Notes under the pieces: model-generated
The model's database searches: none
What the model saw: only the letters and a program-made list of their open reading frames with translations
What the model was told of the DNA's origin: nothing
Program-made: the position numbers and the translations under genes
In this document: in pieces, positions 53,215 to 61,536 of the stretch
How the letters are laid out: every line of letters begins with the position of its first letter
How positions within the stretch are numbered: position 1 is the stretch's first letter
Source of the DNA: JAGQIB01 sp041393395
GTDB taxonomy: Bacteria > ARS69
Direction of reading: 5' to 3'
Length of the DNA: 64,000 nucleotides
Assembly (NCBI GenBank): GCA_041393395.1
Contig: JAWKKG010000004.1
Location: 682,001 to 746,000 of the forward strand

Positions 53215-53696
53215 TCCGGAGCCTCCTCCGGGGCCGGAACCGACGTCGCTGCGGACGTCGATGCCGACGCCGGAGTCCGTTCCGGCTGGATGTCGGTGAG
53301 TCGGAAGGTGAAGAACGACTGCGGTCCGAAGTGCGGCGGGAAGTTCCGGAATGCCCACGAGCTGTCGACGGCCGCCGTGTCCGTGTACACGAAGACGTGA
53401 ACGGCGGGGTTGTTCCAGTCCTCGGAGATGGAGGCGGGTACGCCGTCGTTGATCCGGAAGTCCGGGAGGAACTCCCGCGCTGCCGCCTGGTACTCCGTGT
53501 CCCCCAGGTAGAAGCGTTCGTCGAGCCGGACCTCGACCGTCTCCGACCATTCCGGATACAGCCGACTCCCGAGTTCGAGCGTGAACGTGAGCTCCTCGGC
53601 CGGCGCCGTCGACGTGTCGCCGCGGACGGGTGCGGCCGCGACCGCCAGGAACACGAGCACGATCGCCGCCGCGACCATCATGAGGATCGTCTTCAT
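53211..53696 (-). CDS. Anchored envelope protein in cytochrome operon, unknown function
   Basis: This 161-residue protein has an N-terminal signal or anchor helix (about 3-25), a beta-rich domain (VEVRLDERFYLGDTEYQAAA, then FLPDFRIND, NNPAVHVFVYTD and WAFRNFPPHFG) and an Ala/Thr/Pro-rich tail. The domain recalls small proteins found near multiheme cytochrome genes, but I cannot name the family. It overlaps the 42-heme start (ATGA) and the CsgG-like gene stop (TGATG), so its product is presumably needed with them. Confidence 0.75.
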   Translation of the reverse strand: MKTILMMVAAAIVLVFLAVAAAPVRGDTSTAPAEELTFTLELGSRLYPEWSETVEVRLDERFYLGDTEYQAAAREFLPDFRINDGVPASISEDWNNPAVHVFVYTDTAAVDSSWAFRNFPPHFGPQSFFTFRLTDIQPERTPASASTSAATSVPAPEEAPE

Positions 53697-54325
53697 CACT
53701 TCGTCTCCTTCTCTGCCGGCTTGGCATCCGGCTTCCCTGCCGCGCGCGCAACTCGTGGGAACGTCGCCACGATGGCGCGCGCCGACTCCTCCGCGAGGCG
53801 TTCCAGACTGCCTTCGCGTCCGATCCCGAACACCGTCTCTCCGTTCGTTCCGTCCCTCGAGTCGACGGCGCTCCAGATCACTCGACCGCCGGGCACCGTG
53901 AGCAATCGCAAGGAGACCGAGACCTCGGGAACCGGCTCCCCGCCGCCCGCCCGCTCGCCGAAAGCGAGCACGGATCCCACGATCAACGCCTGCGCGTTCA
54001 GCTCGGCGCCGAAGCGCTCGATCAGCTCGAGGGGAACCCGGTCCAGCAGAAGCCACGGCTCGGAACCGAGCACGCGCTCGACCTCTCCCGCATCCACGAC
54101 CTCGAGATCCCGCTGGCGAGCGAGCTCCACCGCGAGACGGGGCACCCAGTGGTTCGAAGCGTCCGGCACCTCGGTGTAGTTCGCGAGCGGGAGGATCGCG
54201 ATGCGGACTCCCGCCGGCAGCTTCCCGACCGCGTAGGCACTCGGCCGCGCCGAGGAGCAGCCCGGACTGCCGGACGCAAGAGCCGTCAGCGCCGCCACGA
54301 CGAGCACGGTCATCGGCCGTCTCAT
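53696..54325 (-). CDS. CsgG/GNA1162-like lipoprotein, copy 2
   Basis: This 209-residue predicted lipoprotein (Cys in GSPGCSS, about residue 23) has a CsgG/DUF799-like fold: RIAILPLANYTEVPDAS, the helix LAVELARQRDLEVVDAGEVE, ALIVGSVLAFGE and VSLRLLTVPGGRVIWS. CsgG itself forms an outer-membrane secretion pore for curli; relatives can assemble other surface structures. The ATG at 54325 overlaps the stop of its paralogue. It could help export or assemble an extracellular cytochrome; this is inference. Confidence 0.78.
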   Translation of the reverse strand: MRRPMTVLVVAALTALASGSPGCSSARPSAYAVGKLPAGVRIAILPLANYTEVPDASNHWVPRLAVELARQRDLEVVDAGEVERVLGSEPWLLLDRVPLELIERFGAELNAQALIVGSVLAFGERAGGGEPVPEVSVSLRLLTVPGGRVIWSAVDSRDGTNGETVFGIGREGSLERLAEESARAIVATFPRVARAAGKPDAKPAEKETK

Positions 54326-54888
54326 CGAAGCGTTCCCAGGAGGTCGCGGCACATGACCGCCGTGAGCTCCCCGAGCGTCGGGATCTCGCGCCAGCCCATG
54401 AGCGGCAACGCGGGACCGCCGCGTCGCGTCTGGGAGGCGCTCCACACGATGCGTCCGGACGTCGCGTCCACCAGCCGGATCTCCAGCGACACGAGCGGAT
54501 AGGAACTCCGGCCGACCGGCACCATGCCGTAGTCGCGGATCGTGCCCACGAACACGCCCTGGACCTCCGCGATCTCCGCGACGTTCGAGATCTCCTTGCT
54601 GGACCAGGGTTTCCGGTTCGGACCGGCTCCCCGGACCTTGGTCACCGCGCCCGACATCGCGGTCGGGTCCAGGACCTGCGCGAAGTCGCGGCGCAGCAGT
54701 TCCGTCAGGAACACGCTCGCGACCTTGTCCCCGGCGAGACCGTCCTGCGCCAGCGAATCGAACGGCAGGATGCCGACCCGCTCGTAGTACGGAAGGTCGG
54801 CCTCGCGATCCACGAACGCAGCCGGACCTCCGCATCCGCCGAGGAACAGCAGCGCCAGCGTCAGGCCGAACCAGTGACTCCGATCCAT
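54322..54888 (-). CDS. CsgG/GNA1162-like lipoprotein, copy 1
   Basis: This 188-residue lipoprotein has a lipobox LGGC (about 16-19) and the same fold as its neighbour: RVGILPFDSLAQDGLAGDKV, FLTELLRRDFAQVLDP, VQGVFVGTIRDYG and LEIRLVDATSGRIVWSASQ. It lies 10 bp after the outer-membrane barrel gene and overlaps the second CsgG-like gene by four bases. The pair probably forms a hetero-oligomer at the outer membrane. Confidence 0.8.
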   Translation of the reverse strand: MDRSHWFGLTLALLFLGGCGGPAAFVDREADLPYYERVGILPFDSLAQDGLAGDKVASVFLTELLRRDFAQVLDPTAMSGAVTKVRGAGPNRKPWSSKEISNVAEIAEVQGVFVGTIRDYGMVPVGRSSYPLVSLEIRLVDATSGRIVWSASQTRRGGPALPLMGWREIPTLGELTAVMCRDLLGTLR

Positions 54889-54898
54889 CGCACGGCTC

Positions 54899-56470
54899 CT
54901 AACGGAAGGTCTTGTCCACGGTCACGGTGACCGTCGAAGTGGTGATGGCGTTCGTCGCGCGCGTCCGGTACGCCGAACCCACGAGGCGGAAGTCGCGAGG
55001 CAACCAGGTGTTCGCGCTCAGTCCGAGGGAACGGGAAACGGTGTGCAGGAGACCGAACTCGGATCGGCGCTCGGACCAATCCACTCCGAGGCGGGTGCGC
55101 TCGCCGGTGCGCACGGTGACGGTGGCGCTGCCGAAGCGCTCGTGGCGTTCCAGTCGACCGGTACCCCGCAGGACGCGGAGCGACCCGTTCACGCCGAAGG
55201 CGGAGCGAGGCTGGTACCCGGCCAGGAACGTCCACTCGCGATCGCGACGGGCACCGAGCGACCCGACCGGCGGGATCCAGTCCTTCTGCCAGGTGACCTC
55301 GAAGTGCGCGTCCGGGCGCGGGTCCAGGATGGACTGGACGAGTCCCTTCCACCGGCGCGGTCCCGACGCGTACGAAGTGGTCCGAACCTCGCCGCGAGCG
55401 CGCACACCCCGACGCAGGCGTCCGTCCAGCGCCGTGTGGATGACGTCGCCGGGCGCGTTGCCGCGGGAGAATGTCTCCAGCGTGCGCTCGAAGCCGGCCT
55501 GCAGGTTCACCTGGCGAAGAACGTCGCGACGAAAGAGGCTTCGGAAGCGCAGGTAGTCCGCGGTGACGTTTCCCGAGGAGCTTCGATGCTCCCGGATCAA
55601 CCGGAGGTCGAGACTGCGAAGCGGCGTGTACTCGAGCTGACCGCGGGCCGCGCGCTCGTCGATGTCGCGGGCGAAGAGCTGCGCGTTGTCCTCGGACCGG
55701 CCGGTTCGCCACTGGCCGTCGCTCGACCACCGCAGCTTCGACGTGATGCGTCCCGTCCCGGAGAGACCGAAGCGGTGCGTCTCCAGATCGCGGACCCGAT
55801 CCCGCGACGTCGCCTCGGACCAGAGCGCGTCGTAGTTGCCTTCGAGCTGCAGCGGTCGCCACGATTTCGTCGCGCGGAGTCCGCCGCGCCACTCGTTCGT
55901 CCGGCCCTCCACTCCCGAGAACGACGCGCGCGAGTCCAGACGTCGCCAGGATCCGCCGTACTCGAGCGGGCCCACCCCGTGCCGCAGCGCGACCCGCCGG
56001 TCCTCGGACGTCCCGCGACCGAACACGCTCTCCTCGTCGCGCCGATCGAAGTCGACCGAGAGAACCGGGCCCACGGGAGAGCGCCAGATGCCGCCGAACT
56101 CGTACTCTCGCTCGCGCGGCGGATTCGCCGCCGAGGCCCGATCCTGCCAGGGCGCGAACTGCCCGCGGATCTTCACGGAAGGCGCTTCGAACTCGCCGAA
56201 GTAGCGACTCCTCATCAGACGCGTGTCGGACTCGCCGGGTCGAAGCGAGTACGAGAGCTGCGCGAACGCGTTCCAGCGGACTCGCTCGGCCAGGGATTGC
56301 CGGGTGCCCACGTCGAGACGATGCAGCACGGACTGGTACTCCCCGCCGGCTTCCGTGTAGGAGGTGGTTCCGAGGTAGCGTCCCTCGAGTGCCCCGACTC
56401 CGTTCGTTCCTCCGAGAACGACGAACACCCCCGCCGGAAGCGCGAATCGGAGGGTCGACGTCACTCGCAT
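54899..56470 (-). CDS. Outer-membrane beta-barrel of a porin-cytochrome conduit
   Basis: This 523-residue protein has a signal peptide (about 1-28) and a regular alternation of amphipathic beta strands rich in Arg, Trp and Tyr. It ends VTVTVDKTFR with Phe near the terminus, as in outer-membrane barrels. At roughly 20 or more predicted strands it is like the barrels (MtrB/OmbB/ExtB) that sheath cytochromes across the outer membrane. Its place between a hexaheme gene and a 42-heme gene supports this role. No known family signature is strong; the call rests on strand pattern and context. Confidence 0.8.
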   Translation of the reverse strand: MRVTSTLRFALPAGVFVVLGGTNGVGALEGRYLGTTSYTEAGGEYQSVLHRLDVGTRQSLAERVRWNAFAQLSYSLRPGESDTRLMRSRYFGEFEAPSVKIRGQFAPWQDRASAANPPREREYEFGGIWRSPVGPVLSVDFDRRDEESVFGRGTSEDRRVALRHGVGPLEYGGSWRRLDSRASFSGVEGRTNEWRGGLRATKSWRPLQLEGNYDALWSEATSRDRVRDLETHRFGLSGTGRITSKLRWSSDGQWRTGRSEDNAQLFARDIDERAARGQLEYTPLRSLDLRLIREHRSSSGNVTADYLRFRSLFRRDVLRQVNLQAGFERTLETFSRGNAPGDVIHTALDGRLRRGVRARGEVRTTSYASGPRRWKGLVQSILDPRPDAHFEVTWQKDWIPPVGSLGARRDREWTFLAGYQPRSAFGVNGSLRVLRGTGRLERHERFGSATVTVRTGERTRLGVDWSERRSEFGLLHTVSRSLGLSANTWLPRDFRLVGSAYRTRATNAITTSTVTVTVDKTFR

Positions 56471-56485
56471 CCGGTCGCCCCCGCC

Positions 56486-57634
56486 TCAGTCGAAGAGGCC
56501 TTCGCCGAACGCGCCGCCTTCCGGGTCGTCGTTCGGGTGATGGACGTTGAAGGAGTCGGGACCCGAATAGTCCCGGCCGTGACACATGGAGCACGCCTGC
56601 GGCGCGAGTGAGTCGTGCCCGTCTTCGTCCGGGAGCGTGTTCATCACGATCCCCTCCACCGACTGGCTGCCGGGGATGCCGTCGGACGGGATGTGGCAGC
56701 CGAGGCAGAAACGTCGATTCTGCTCGGGGTCTCCGCGCGGATTCGTCAGACCGCTCCAGCCGGGCCGCTGATCACTGAGCAGGTACGCGTTCGGTTCCAC
56801 GCGATTGTTGCCCTCGGATCCGTGCGCATTGTGGCAGTCGGAGCACGGCAGCATGTCGCCGACCTGCACGTTCGCGGGCCACGAGATCGCGATGTCGTGG
56901 TTCATGCGGATCTGGTGGCCGGCCGTGTCTCCGTTCAGGCCGCGATCGTAGTAGTCCGCCAGGAAGCGACTGCTGCGCTCCATCCCGAAAGCGCCGAGCG
57001 TCCCGTGGCAGGAGAAACAGAGGCCGTACTCCTGCGGGGGACCGGAGGACTCCGCGCCCCCGATTCCCCGGTACGGCTTCACGAGGAGATCGAAGTGACC
57101 CCGCTCCCCGTGCGGGTCGTGGCAGTTCGCGCAGGCGCCCTCGCCGAACACGTCCTGCACGGGCATGTCGGGGTCCCACGCGTGCGGCGACACCAGATGC
57201 GCGCCCGGCAACACGGTGGGATTCGAATAGACCGCTTCGCCGGGCCAGCGACCGCGGAACTCCACGCCGGTCGTCCGCACGCCGCCGACGTTCGCCTCGA
57301 AGTACCCGGCGTCCGGGTCGTCCTCGGGCAGTCGATCGTTCTCGGTGAGCGGATAGTTCGTGGGGCGCATCGCGTGGCAGGGACTCGCTCCCTCCGACCA
57401 GTACGCGAGGCGATTGGAGTTCTCCGTGAACAGCAGCTCGGGGTGCGCCTCGATCGCGAGGTCCCCCCCGTGCTCGAGGTGGCACTGGCTGCACTCCCCG
57501 CGCGTGGAGGGGACGGTGATCTCGCGCAGCACGCCGGTGTCGGGATCGTAGTGCGGGTTCGGAACGGACTGACCGAGAGCCGCCGTGGGGAGACCCAGGC
57601 ACGCAAAGGCCGCGAGAATCTGGAAGGCTCTCAT
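56486..57634 (-). CDS. Hexaheme cytochrome c with an extra AxxCH motif
   Basis: This 382-residue secreted cytochrome has a signal peptide (about 1-21) and six CXXCH motifs (CSQCH, CANCH, CFSCH, CSDCH, CLGCH, CSMCH). A seventh position reads ASPCH, lacking the first Cys (about residue 83), so it is a lost or single-thioether site. Long spacers and YLLSDQRPGWSGLTNPRGDP suggest a globular partner rather than a compact heme wire. It lies 15 bp upstream of the barrel gene and could be the cytochrome inserted in it. ATG at 57634 follows GGAG. Confidence 0.9.
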   Translation of the reverse strand: MRAFQILAAFACLGLPTAALGQSVPNPHYDPDTGVLREITVPSTRGECSQCHLEHGGDLAIEAHPELLFTENSNRLAYWSEGASPCHAMRPTNYPLTENDRLPEDDPDAGYFEANVGGVRTTGVEFRGRWPGEAVYSNPTVLPGAHLVSPHAWDPDMPVQDVFGEGACANCHDPHGERGHFDLLVKPYRGIGGAESSGPPQEYGLCFSCHGTLGAFGMERSSRFLADYYDRGLNGDTAGHQIRMNHDIAISWPANVQVGDMLPCSDCHNAHGSEGNNRVEPNAYLLSDQRPGWSGLTNPRGDPEQNRRFCLGCHIPSDGIPGSQSVEGIVMNTLPDEDGHDSLAPQACSMCHGRDYSGPDSFNVHHPNDDPEGGAFGEGLFD

Positions 57635-57763
57635 GCACGCACTCCGATCGGCCGGATCGATGGAGCGTCTCGCCTCGCGTCGGGCCCCGACGTTGGCCGG
57701 AGCGTCGGGGTCCGATCGGGGCGATGGACGAAGGGTGTCACCCCTCCGTCTTCGGCGAGGCGA

Positions 57764-58852
57764 CTAAGCGCCCTGCCCGTGGCACTGCCGGCAGAGGTCG
57801 CGATAGGCACCGCCATCGCCCTCTTCCGTGATCGTGCCGGTTCCGTTCATGAAGATCAGACCGAACGCGTTCTGGTTCCCGTGGCCCTTGTGGCACGAGA
57901 AGCAGGACGGCGTCAGCTCGGTGTCGGTGCCGTCGTAGCCACCGTTCGCCGGGCTCTGTCCGGTCGGGGACATCACCTGCACCTGATTCGTGTGACCCGT
58001 GAACTGGGTCAGACGCGAGTGTCCGCCGCCGATGGCGCCGATGTTGGACTCGGCCGCCGGGTGCCGGATGAACTCCTCGTACGCGAGCACGGTGCCGACG
58101 GAATCGGTCAGCGCGACGCCGCCGATCTCCGCACCACCCCACGCGCCGTGGAAGTTCGTGTGGCAGCCCTTGCAGAACTCCGCGTAACGCGACATCGACT
58201 GATCCGGCTCGTTGAACGCGAGGCCGGTGTAGCCGTAGTGGTTCGCCGAGTTCCCGGACGACGAGTTCTCGTGCACCCACGCCGTCAGCGGGTTCGAGCC
58301 CTCGACGTCGCCACGGGTGTAGCTGATCGCGAAGGACGAACCGACCGCCGTGCCGTGCCCACCGAGGTTCCGGTAGCCGCTGTAGCCTGCGGAGTTCCCG
58401 CCGTGCACCGCGTGGCAGTTCCCGCAGTTCAACCCATCCGGGTCGTTCCAGGCGGGGCTGCTACCCGGGGCGACGTCCGTCGCTCCCAGCGTGTGACCGG
58501 TCGTGGGCGGATACAGACCGTTGCCGCCGACCTCGTTCAGGGCGCCGCCCTGCCGCACGAAACCGTTGCCGTGAGCCTCGAACACGTCCGGGGCCCAGGC
58601 CTGGCCGTCATGGCAGGAGAGGCAAAGCGTGTTGACGTCGTTGCGGAGCAGGAAATGGTGTCCCGCGGGGTCGAAAGGAGTGACCACCCCGGAACCGTTT
58701 GCGTTGTAACCGTGGCCCTGGCTGGCGTGCATGATGTGGCAATCCGAGCAAACCAGGCTGAGCCCCGAGTGGAAGTCACCCGCCAGCGCTCCCATCGGCG
58801 CGAACGTGAGGATCACGAGCACCGTGAGGAACAGATGACGTTTGTCGAGCAT
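57764..58852 (-). CDS. OmcS-like hexaheme cytochrome (candidate nanowire subunit)
   Basis: This 362-residue secreted cytochrome has a signal peptide (to about residue 24) and six CXXCH motifs (CSDCH, CLSCH, CGNCH, CKGCH, CFSCH, CRQCH). The order and flanks match Geobacter OmcS as I remember it: mature start FHSG, then CxxCHxMH; CxxCHxxHG in the middle; YRNLGGHG; CKGCHTNFH with a later FIRHPA; CFSCHKGHGNQNAF; and a terminal RDLCRQCHGQGA. In OmcS the second His of CxxCHxMH ligates a heme of the next subunit in the filament; it is present here (His42). ATG at 58852 follows GGGGGTGG. It lies 15 bp after an NHL protein gene, as for OmcS. Confidence 0.88.
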   Translation of the reverse strand: MLDKRHLFLTVLVILTFAPMGALAGDFHSGLSLVCSDCHIMHASQGHGYNANGSGVVTPFDPAGHHFLLRNDVNTLCLSCHDGQAWAPDVFEAHGNGFVRQGGALNEVGGNGLYPPTTGHTLGATDVAPGSSPAWNDPDGLNCGNCHAVHGGNSAGYSGYRNLGGHGTAVGSSFAISYTRGDVEGSNPLTAWVHENSSSGNSANHYGYTGLAFNEPDQSMSRYAEFCKGCHTNFHGAWGGAEIGGVALTDSVGTVLAYEEFIRHPAAESNIGAIGGGHSRLTQFTGHTNQVQVMSPTGQSPANGGYDGTDTELTPSCFSCHKGHGNQNAFGLIFMNGTGTITEEGDGGAYRDLCRQCHGQGA

Positions 58853-58867
58853 GGAAACCACCCCCAG

Positions 58868-59890
58868 TCATCCGATGGACTTGGGAACGACTCGTTTCGT
58901 TCCCCTGTCGACTCGGGTCAAGGAACGTTGCTCTTCCGAGCCGAGCGTCACTTCAAGGACCTGGCATCGCTGACCTCCCCGTTCCACGACGAGCAGTCGG
59001 TCGCCGTCGATGAACTCACAGCCGGCCGGGTACAGGAGCTGCCCCGGGCCGGTACCGAATCCTCCGATGCGGCCGAGATACCGACCGTCGGAGCCGAACA
59101 CACCGATGGAATGGCGCATGGCGTCGGTGACCCACAGCGTGTTGCCGGGGCCGAACGCGAGATGGGCGGCAAAGGAGACGTCGTCGTCGGCCTCGCCATG
59201 GGCACCGAACGTCCGGCGCAGACGGCCGTCCGGCTCGAACAGAAGCAACTGATCGTCTCCGCCCGGATCCGCCACGGCGATCGTGGCGCCATCGGGCGAG
59301 ATCGCGATCGCGCTCGGAGACGTCAGGAGCGATCCGACCCCCGTGGGCTGTTCGGCGCGCGGCTCGCCGCCGGCATCGAACACCACGAGCTCGTTGCGAT
59401 CGCCCACGTAGAGCACCCAGAGCGACCCGTCGGGCGCGATGGCGATGGACTGGGGCATCAGCCGCTCGTCACCCCCGAAGGGACTCCGCAGCGTTCCGAG
59501 TCTCGACCCGCGGGAGTTCAGGACCCGGATATCGCGGTCCACGGCGTCCACCACGAACATCCGGCCGCGCGCATCCGCCTCGATCGCCTTCGGCTCGCAC
59601 GGTAGCCCCTCCGTCCCGGGAGCGAGAGCGATCGGACCGCGGCAGCGGCCGCCGTCGTCGAACAGCACGAGACGATGACGAAGCCGATCGGCGACGAGGA
59701 AGACGTCGCCGCGCACGAGGACCGCCGCGGGGGAACGGAACGAATCCACGGCGGCCGGGCCCCGGAGAATGGCCCGGACCGCCACCACGGCCGGGCCGGA
59801 ATCACCGGCGCGCGCCATCGGCATGGCCGCGGCGAGCGAACCCCAGACGATCACGAGCGCGAGCCTCGACAGAACGACGCGGCGATGCAC
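58868..59890 (-). CDS. NHL/six-bladed beta-propeller secreted protein
   Basis: This 340-residue protein has a signal peptide (about 1-28). Repeated propeller blades follow, with strands such as FLVADRLRHRLVLFDDGGRC, MFVVDAVDRDIRVLNSRGS, LWVLYVGDRNELVVFDAGGE and LWVTDAMRHSIGVFGSDGRY. NHL propellers are common companions of extracellular cytochrome genes, including OmcS, and may help maturation or assembly. GTG at 59890 follows GGAG. It is the first gene of the outer-membrane cytochrome operon, with a sigma-70-like promoter upstream. Confidence 0.88.
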   Translation of the reverse strand: MHRRVVLSRLALVIVWGSLAAAMPMARAGDSGPAVVAVRAILRGPAAVDSFRSPAAVLVRGDVFLVADRLRHRLVLFDDGGRCRGPIALAPGTEGLPCEPKAIEADARGRMFVVDAVDRDIRVLNSRGSRLGTLRSPFGGDERLMPQSIAIAPDGSLWVLYVGDRNELVVFDAGGEPRAEQPTGVGSLLTSPSAIAISPDGATIAVADPGGDDQLLLFEPDGRLRRTFGAHGEADDDVSFAAHLAFGPGNTLWVTDAMRHSIGVFGSDGRYLGRIGGFGTGPGQLLYPAGCEFIDGDRLLVVERGGQRCQVLEVTLGSEEQRSLTRVDRGTKRVVPKSIG

Positions 59891-59970
59891 ACTGGCTCCA
59901 TCCGCTCGGGTTTCGGGAGGGTCAGAAGAGCGGGTCTGACCTTCTCGAGTCGGCTCCGATGCGATTCCAG

Positions 59971-59997
59971 ACTATAGAGTCCGGTATTTCCGATCAA
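59971..59997 (-). promoter_or_regulatory. Candidate sigma-70 promoter of the NHL-OmcS-like operon
   Basis: On the minus strand TTGATC and TATAGT are separated by 15 bases, a good -10 with a short spacer. A transcript would start about 70 bases before the GTG at 59890. Other standard promoters in this GC-rich window are hard to see, which makes this one stand out. Confidence 0.4.
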
Positions 59998-60005
59998 CCG
60001 GTTTC

Positions 60006-60021
60006 GGGGCCTGGAGGCCCG
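60006..60021 (-). terminator. Short GC hairpin after NapC-type gene
   Basis: GGGCC pairs with GGCCC around a TGGA loop, about 30 bp beyond the stop of the gene at 60051. There is no clear T-run. It separates the quinol-side operon from the NHL-OmcS-like operon. Confidence 0.35.
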
Positions 60022-60050
60022 TTTCGGCCCGGTTTTCGGGTATCCCTTAT

Positions 60051-61472
60051 CTAATTCGTGCCCGAGATCAGCTCGAGGATCTCCGGGTTCTGCTCCTCCT
60101 CGGCCAGGAGGGCGTGGCAGGTCTCGCAGTCGTCCGGGATGGTCCGCCCCCCCTCCGCCACGTGCAGGCCGTCGTGGCAGCGGAAGCAGCCCCCGTCGTC
60201 CTGGTGGCCGAGGAACGTGGGGTACGTGCCCCAGGTCACCGCCATGTGCGGGAAGACGTTGCGGGACCAGATCTTCGTGAGGGCCTTCGACGCGTCGTCG
60301 AGCTGGGCTTCGGTCACGAGCCCGGGCTCGCGCTTCGCGTACGCCTGGCCGAGCGCCGCGCGGATCTTGGTGTAGGGATCCTCCCCTTCGGCCACCGGAG
60401 TCCGGAGGGCGCGAACTCCCTCCCGCCGGATCCACTTCATGCCCTTGTCCAGTCGACCGTCGGTGAGCGCGAGGTCCACAGCCCGGTCCGGCTCCTCGTA
60501 GATGTGCGTCGGGCGGTTGTGGCAGTCCATGCAGTCCATGGTCCGGTGGGTGCCGGTCGCCAGGACCTGATCGACGTCGTCGCAATCCTCGGACACGAAC
60601 TCCACGACGTTGCCGTCGGCCGTCTCGAGCTTGACCCACGGGATCTCCTCACGCGAGAAGTCGGTGGAGACGTAGCTCACCACGTTCGCCGGGTTCGTAT
60701 GCCAGTGGATCCCGGACACCGGCTTGCCCTTCCGGTTCCCGCCGCCGATGTGGAGCGCGAGGACCGTGACGGTGTCCGTGTTCTCCTCGTCTTCCTGGAA
60801 ACGATGGCGCACGTCGACCCGATCGCCGTGGAACTTCTCCGGCCAGTGGCACTGCTCGCACGTTTCCCGCGCGGGACGGAGATTCCGGACCGGGGTCTCG
60901 ATCGGGTGCGAGTACGTGTTGAACGTCACGGCGAGCACCTGACGCGCGCCGGAGAGCTTCGACCGGACGAACCAGCCCGCCCCCGGACCGATGTGACACG
61001 CGACACAGCCCACGCGCGAATGCGGAGAGGTCTGGTACGCGGTCCACTCCGGTTCCATGACCTTGTGGCAAACCGTGCCGCAGAACTCGTCGGAATCCGA
61101 GAGGTGGTAGGCCTCGTACGCGGCGGCACCGAACAGGAGCACGTTGACCACGGTCAGGCCCGCCACGATCCCCAGCTTCTTCTGGTGGGCCGGGTTCGTG
61201 AGATCGAAGAGCGGCGGCCGCTCTCCCGGGTACTTCCGGCCGATCCGCCAGCGTCCGATCGGAATCAGCACGAGCCCGAGCAGGAGGATGGCCGGCAGGA
61301 TGATGTAGATGAAGATCCCGATGTAGGGACTGAACGGGAACCCCGAGAGGCTCAGGATCAGGAACAGCAGGAACAGTCCGCCGCCGAACGTCGCCATCAG
61401 GACGCCCGTGGCGCCGATCGGATCGAGCGAGATCGTACGAATGAAATCGAGGAGCGTGCGCCCGCGTGACAA
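60051..61472 (-). CDS. NapC/NirT-type multiheme quinol-oxidising cytochrome
   Basis: This 473-residue inner-membrane cytochrome has two N-terminal helices (about 20-40 and 46-66) and a third (about 95-117). The heme domain begins FCGTVCHKVMEPEW, a CX3CH site, and SPHSRVGCVACHIGPGAGWF, both hallmarks of NapC/NirT-related proteins. Further sites are CEQCH, CMDCH, CFRCH and CETCH, giving six in all. It would take electrons from menaquinol and pass them to periplasmic cytochromes. The start is TTG at 61472, chosen for the GGGGGGAG site upstream. It follows the 13-heme gene by 64 bp. Confidence 0.9.
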   Translation of the reverse strand: MSRGRTLLDFIRTISLDPIGATGVLMATFGGGLFLLFLILSLSGFPFSPYIGIFIYIILPAILLLGLVLIPIGRWRIGRKYPGERPPLFDLTNPAHQKKLGIVAGLTVVNVLLFGAAAYEAYHLSDSDEFCGTVCHKVMEPEWTAYQTSPHSRVGCVACHIGPGAGWFVRSKLSGARQVLAVTFNTYSHPIETPVRNLRPARETCEQCHWPEKFHGDRVDVRHRFQEDEENTDTVTVLALHIGGGNRKGKPVSGIHWHTNPANVVSYVSTDFSREEIPWVKLETADGNVVEFVSEDCDDVDQVLATGTHRTMDCMDCHNRPTHIYEEPDRAVDLALTDGRLDKGMKWIRREGVRALRTPVAEGEDPYTKIRAALGQAYAKREPGLVTEAQLDDASKALTKIWSRNVFPHMAVTWGTYPTFLGHQDDGGCFRCHDGLHVAEGGRTIPDDCETCHALLAEEEQNPEILELISGTN

Positions 61473-61536
61473 TGGATCTCCCCCCCAAATGCGGGCGGAG
61501 GCCATCCGCCCGGTCCCGGTTACGGATACGGGGCGC

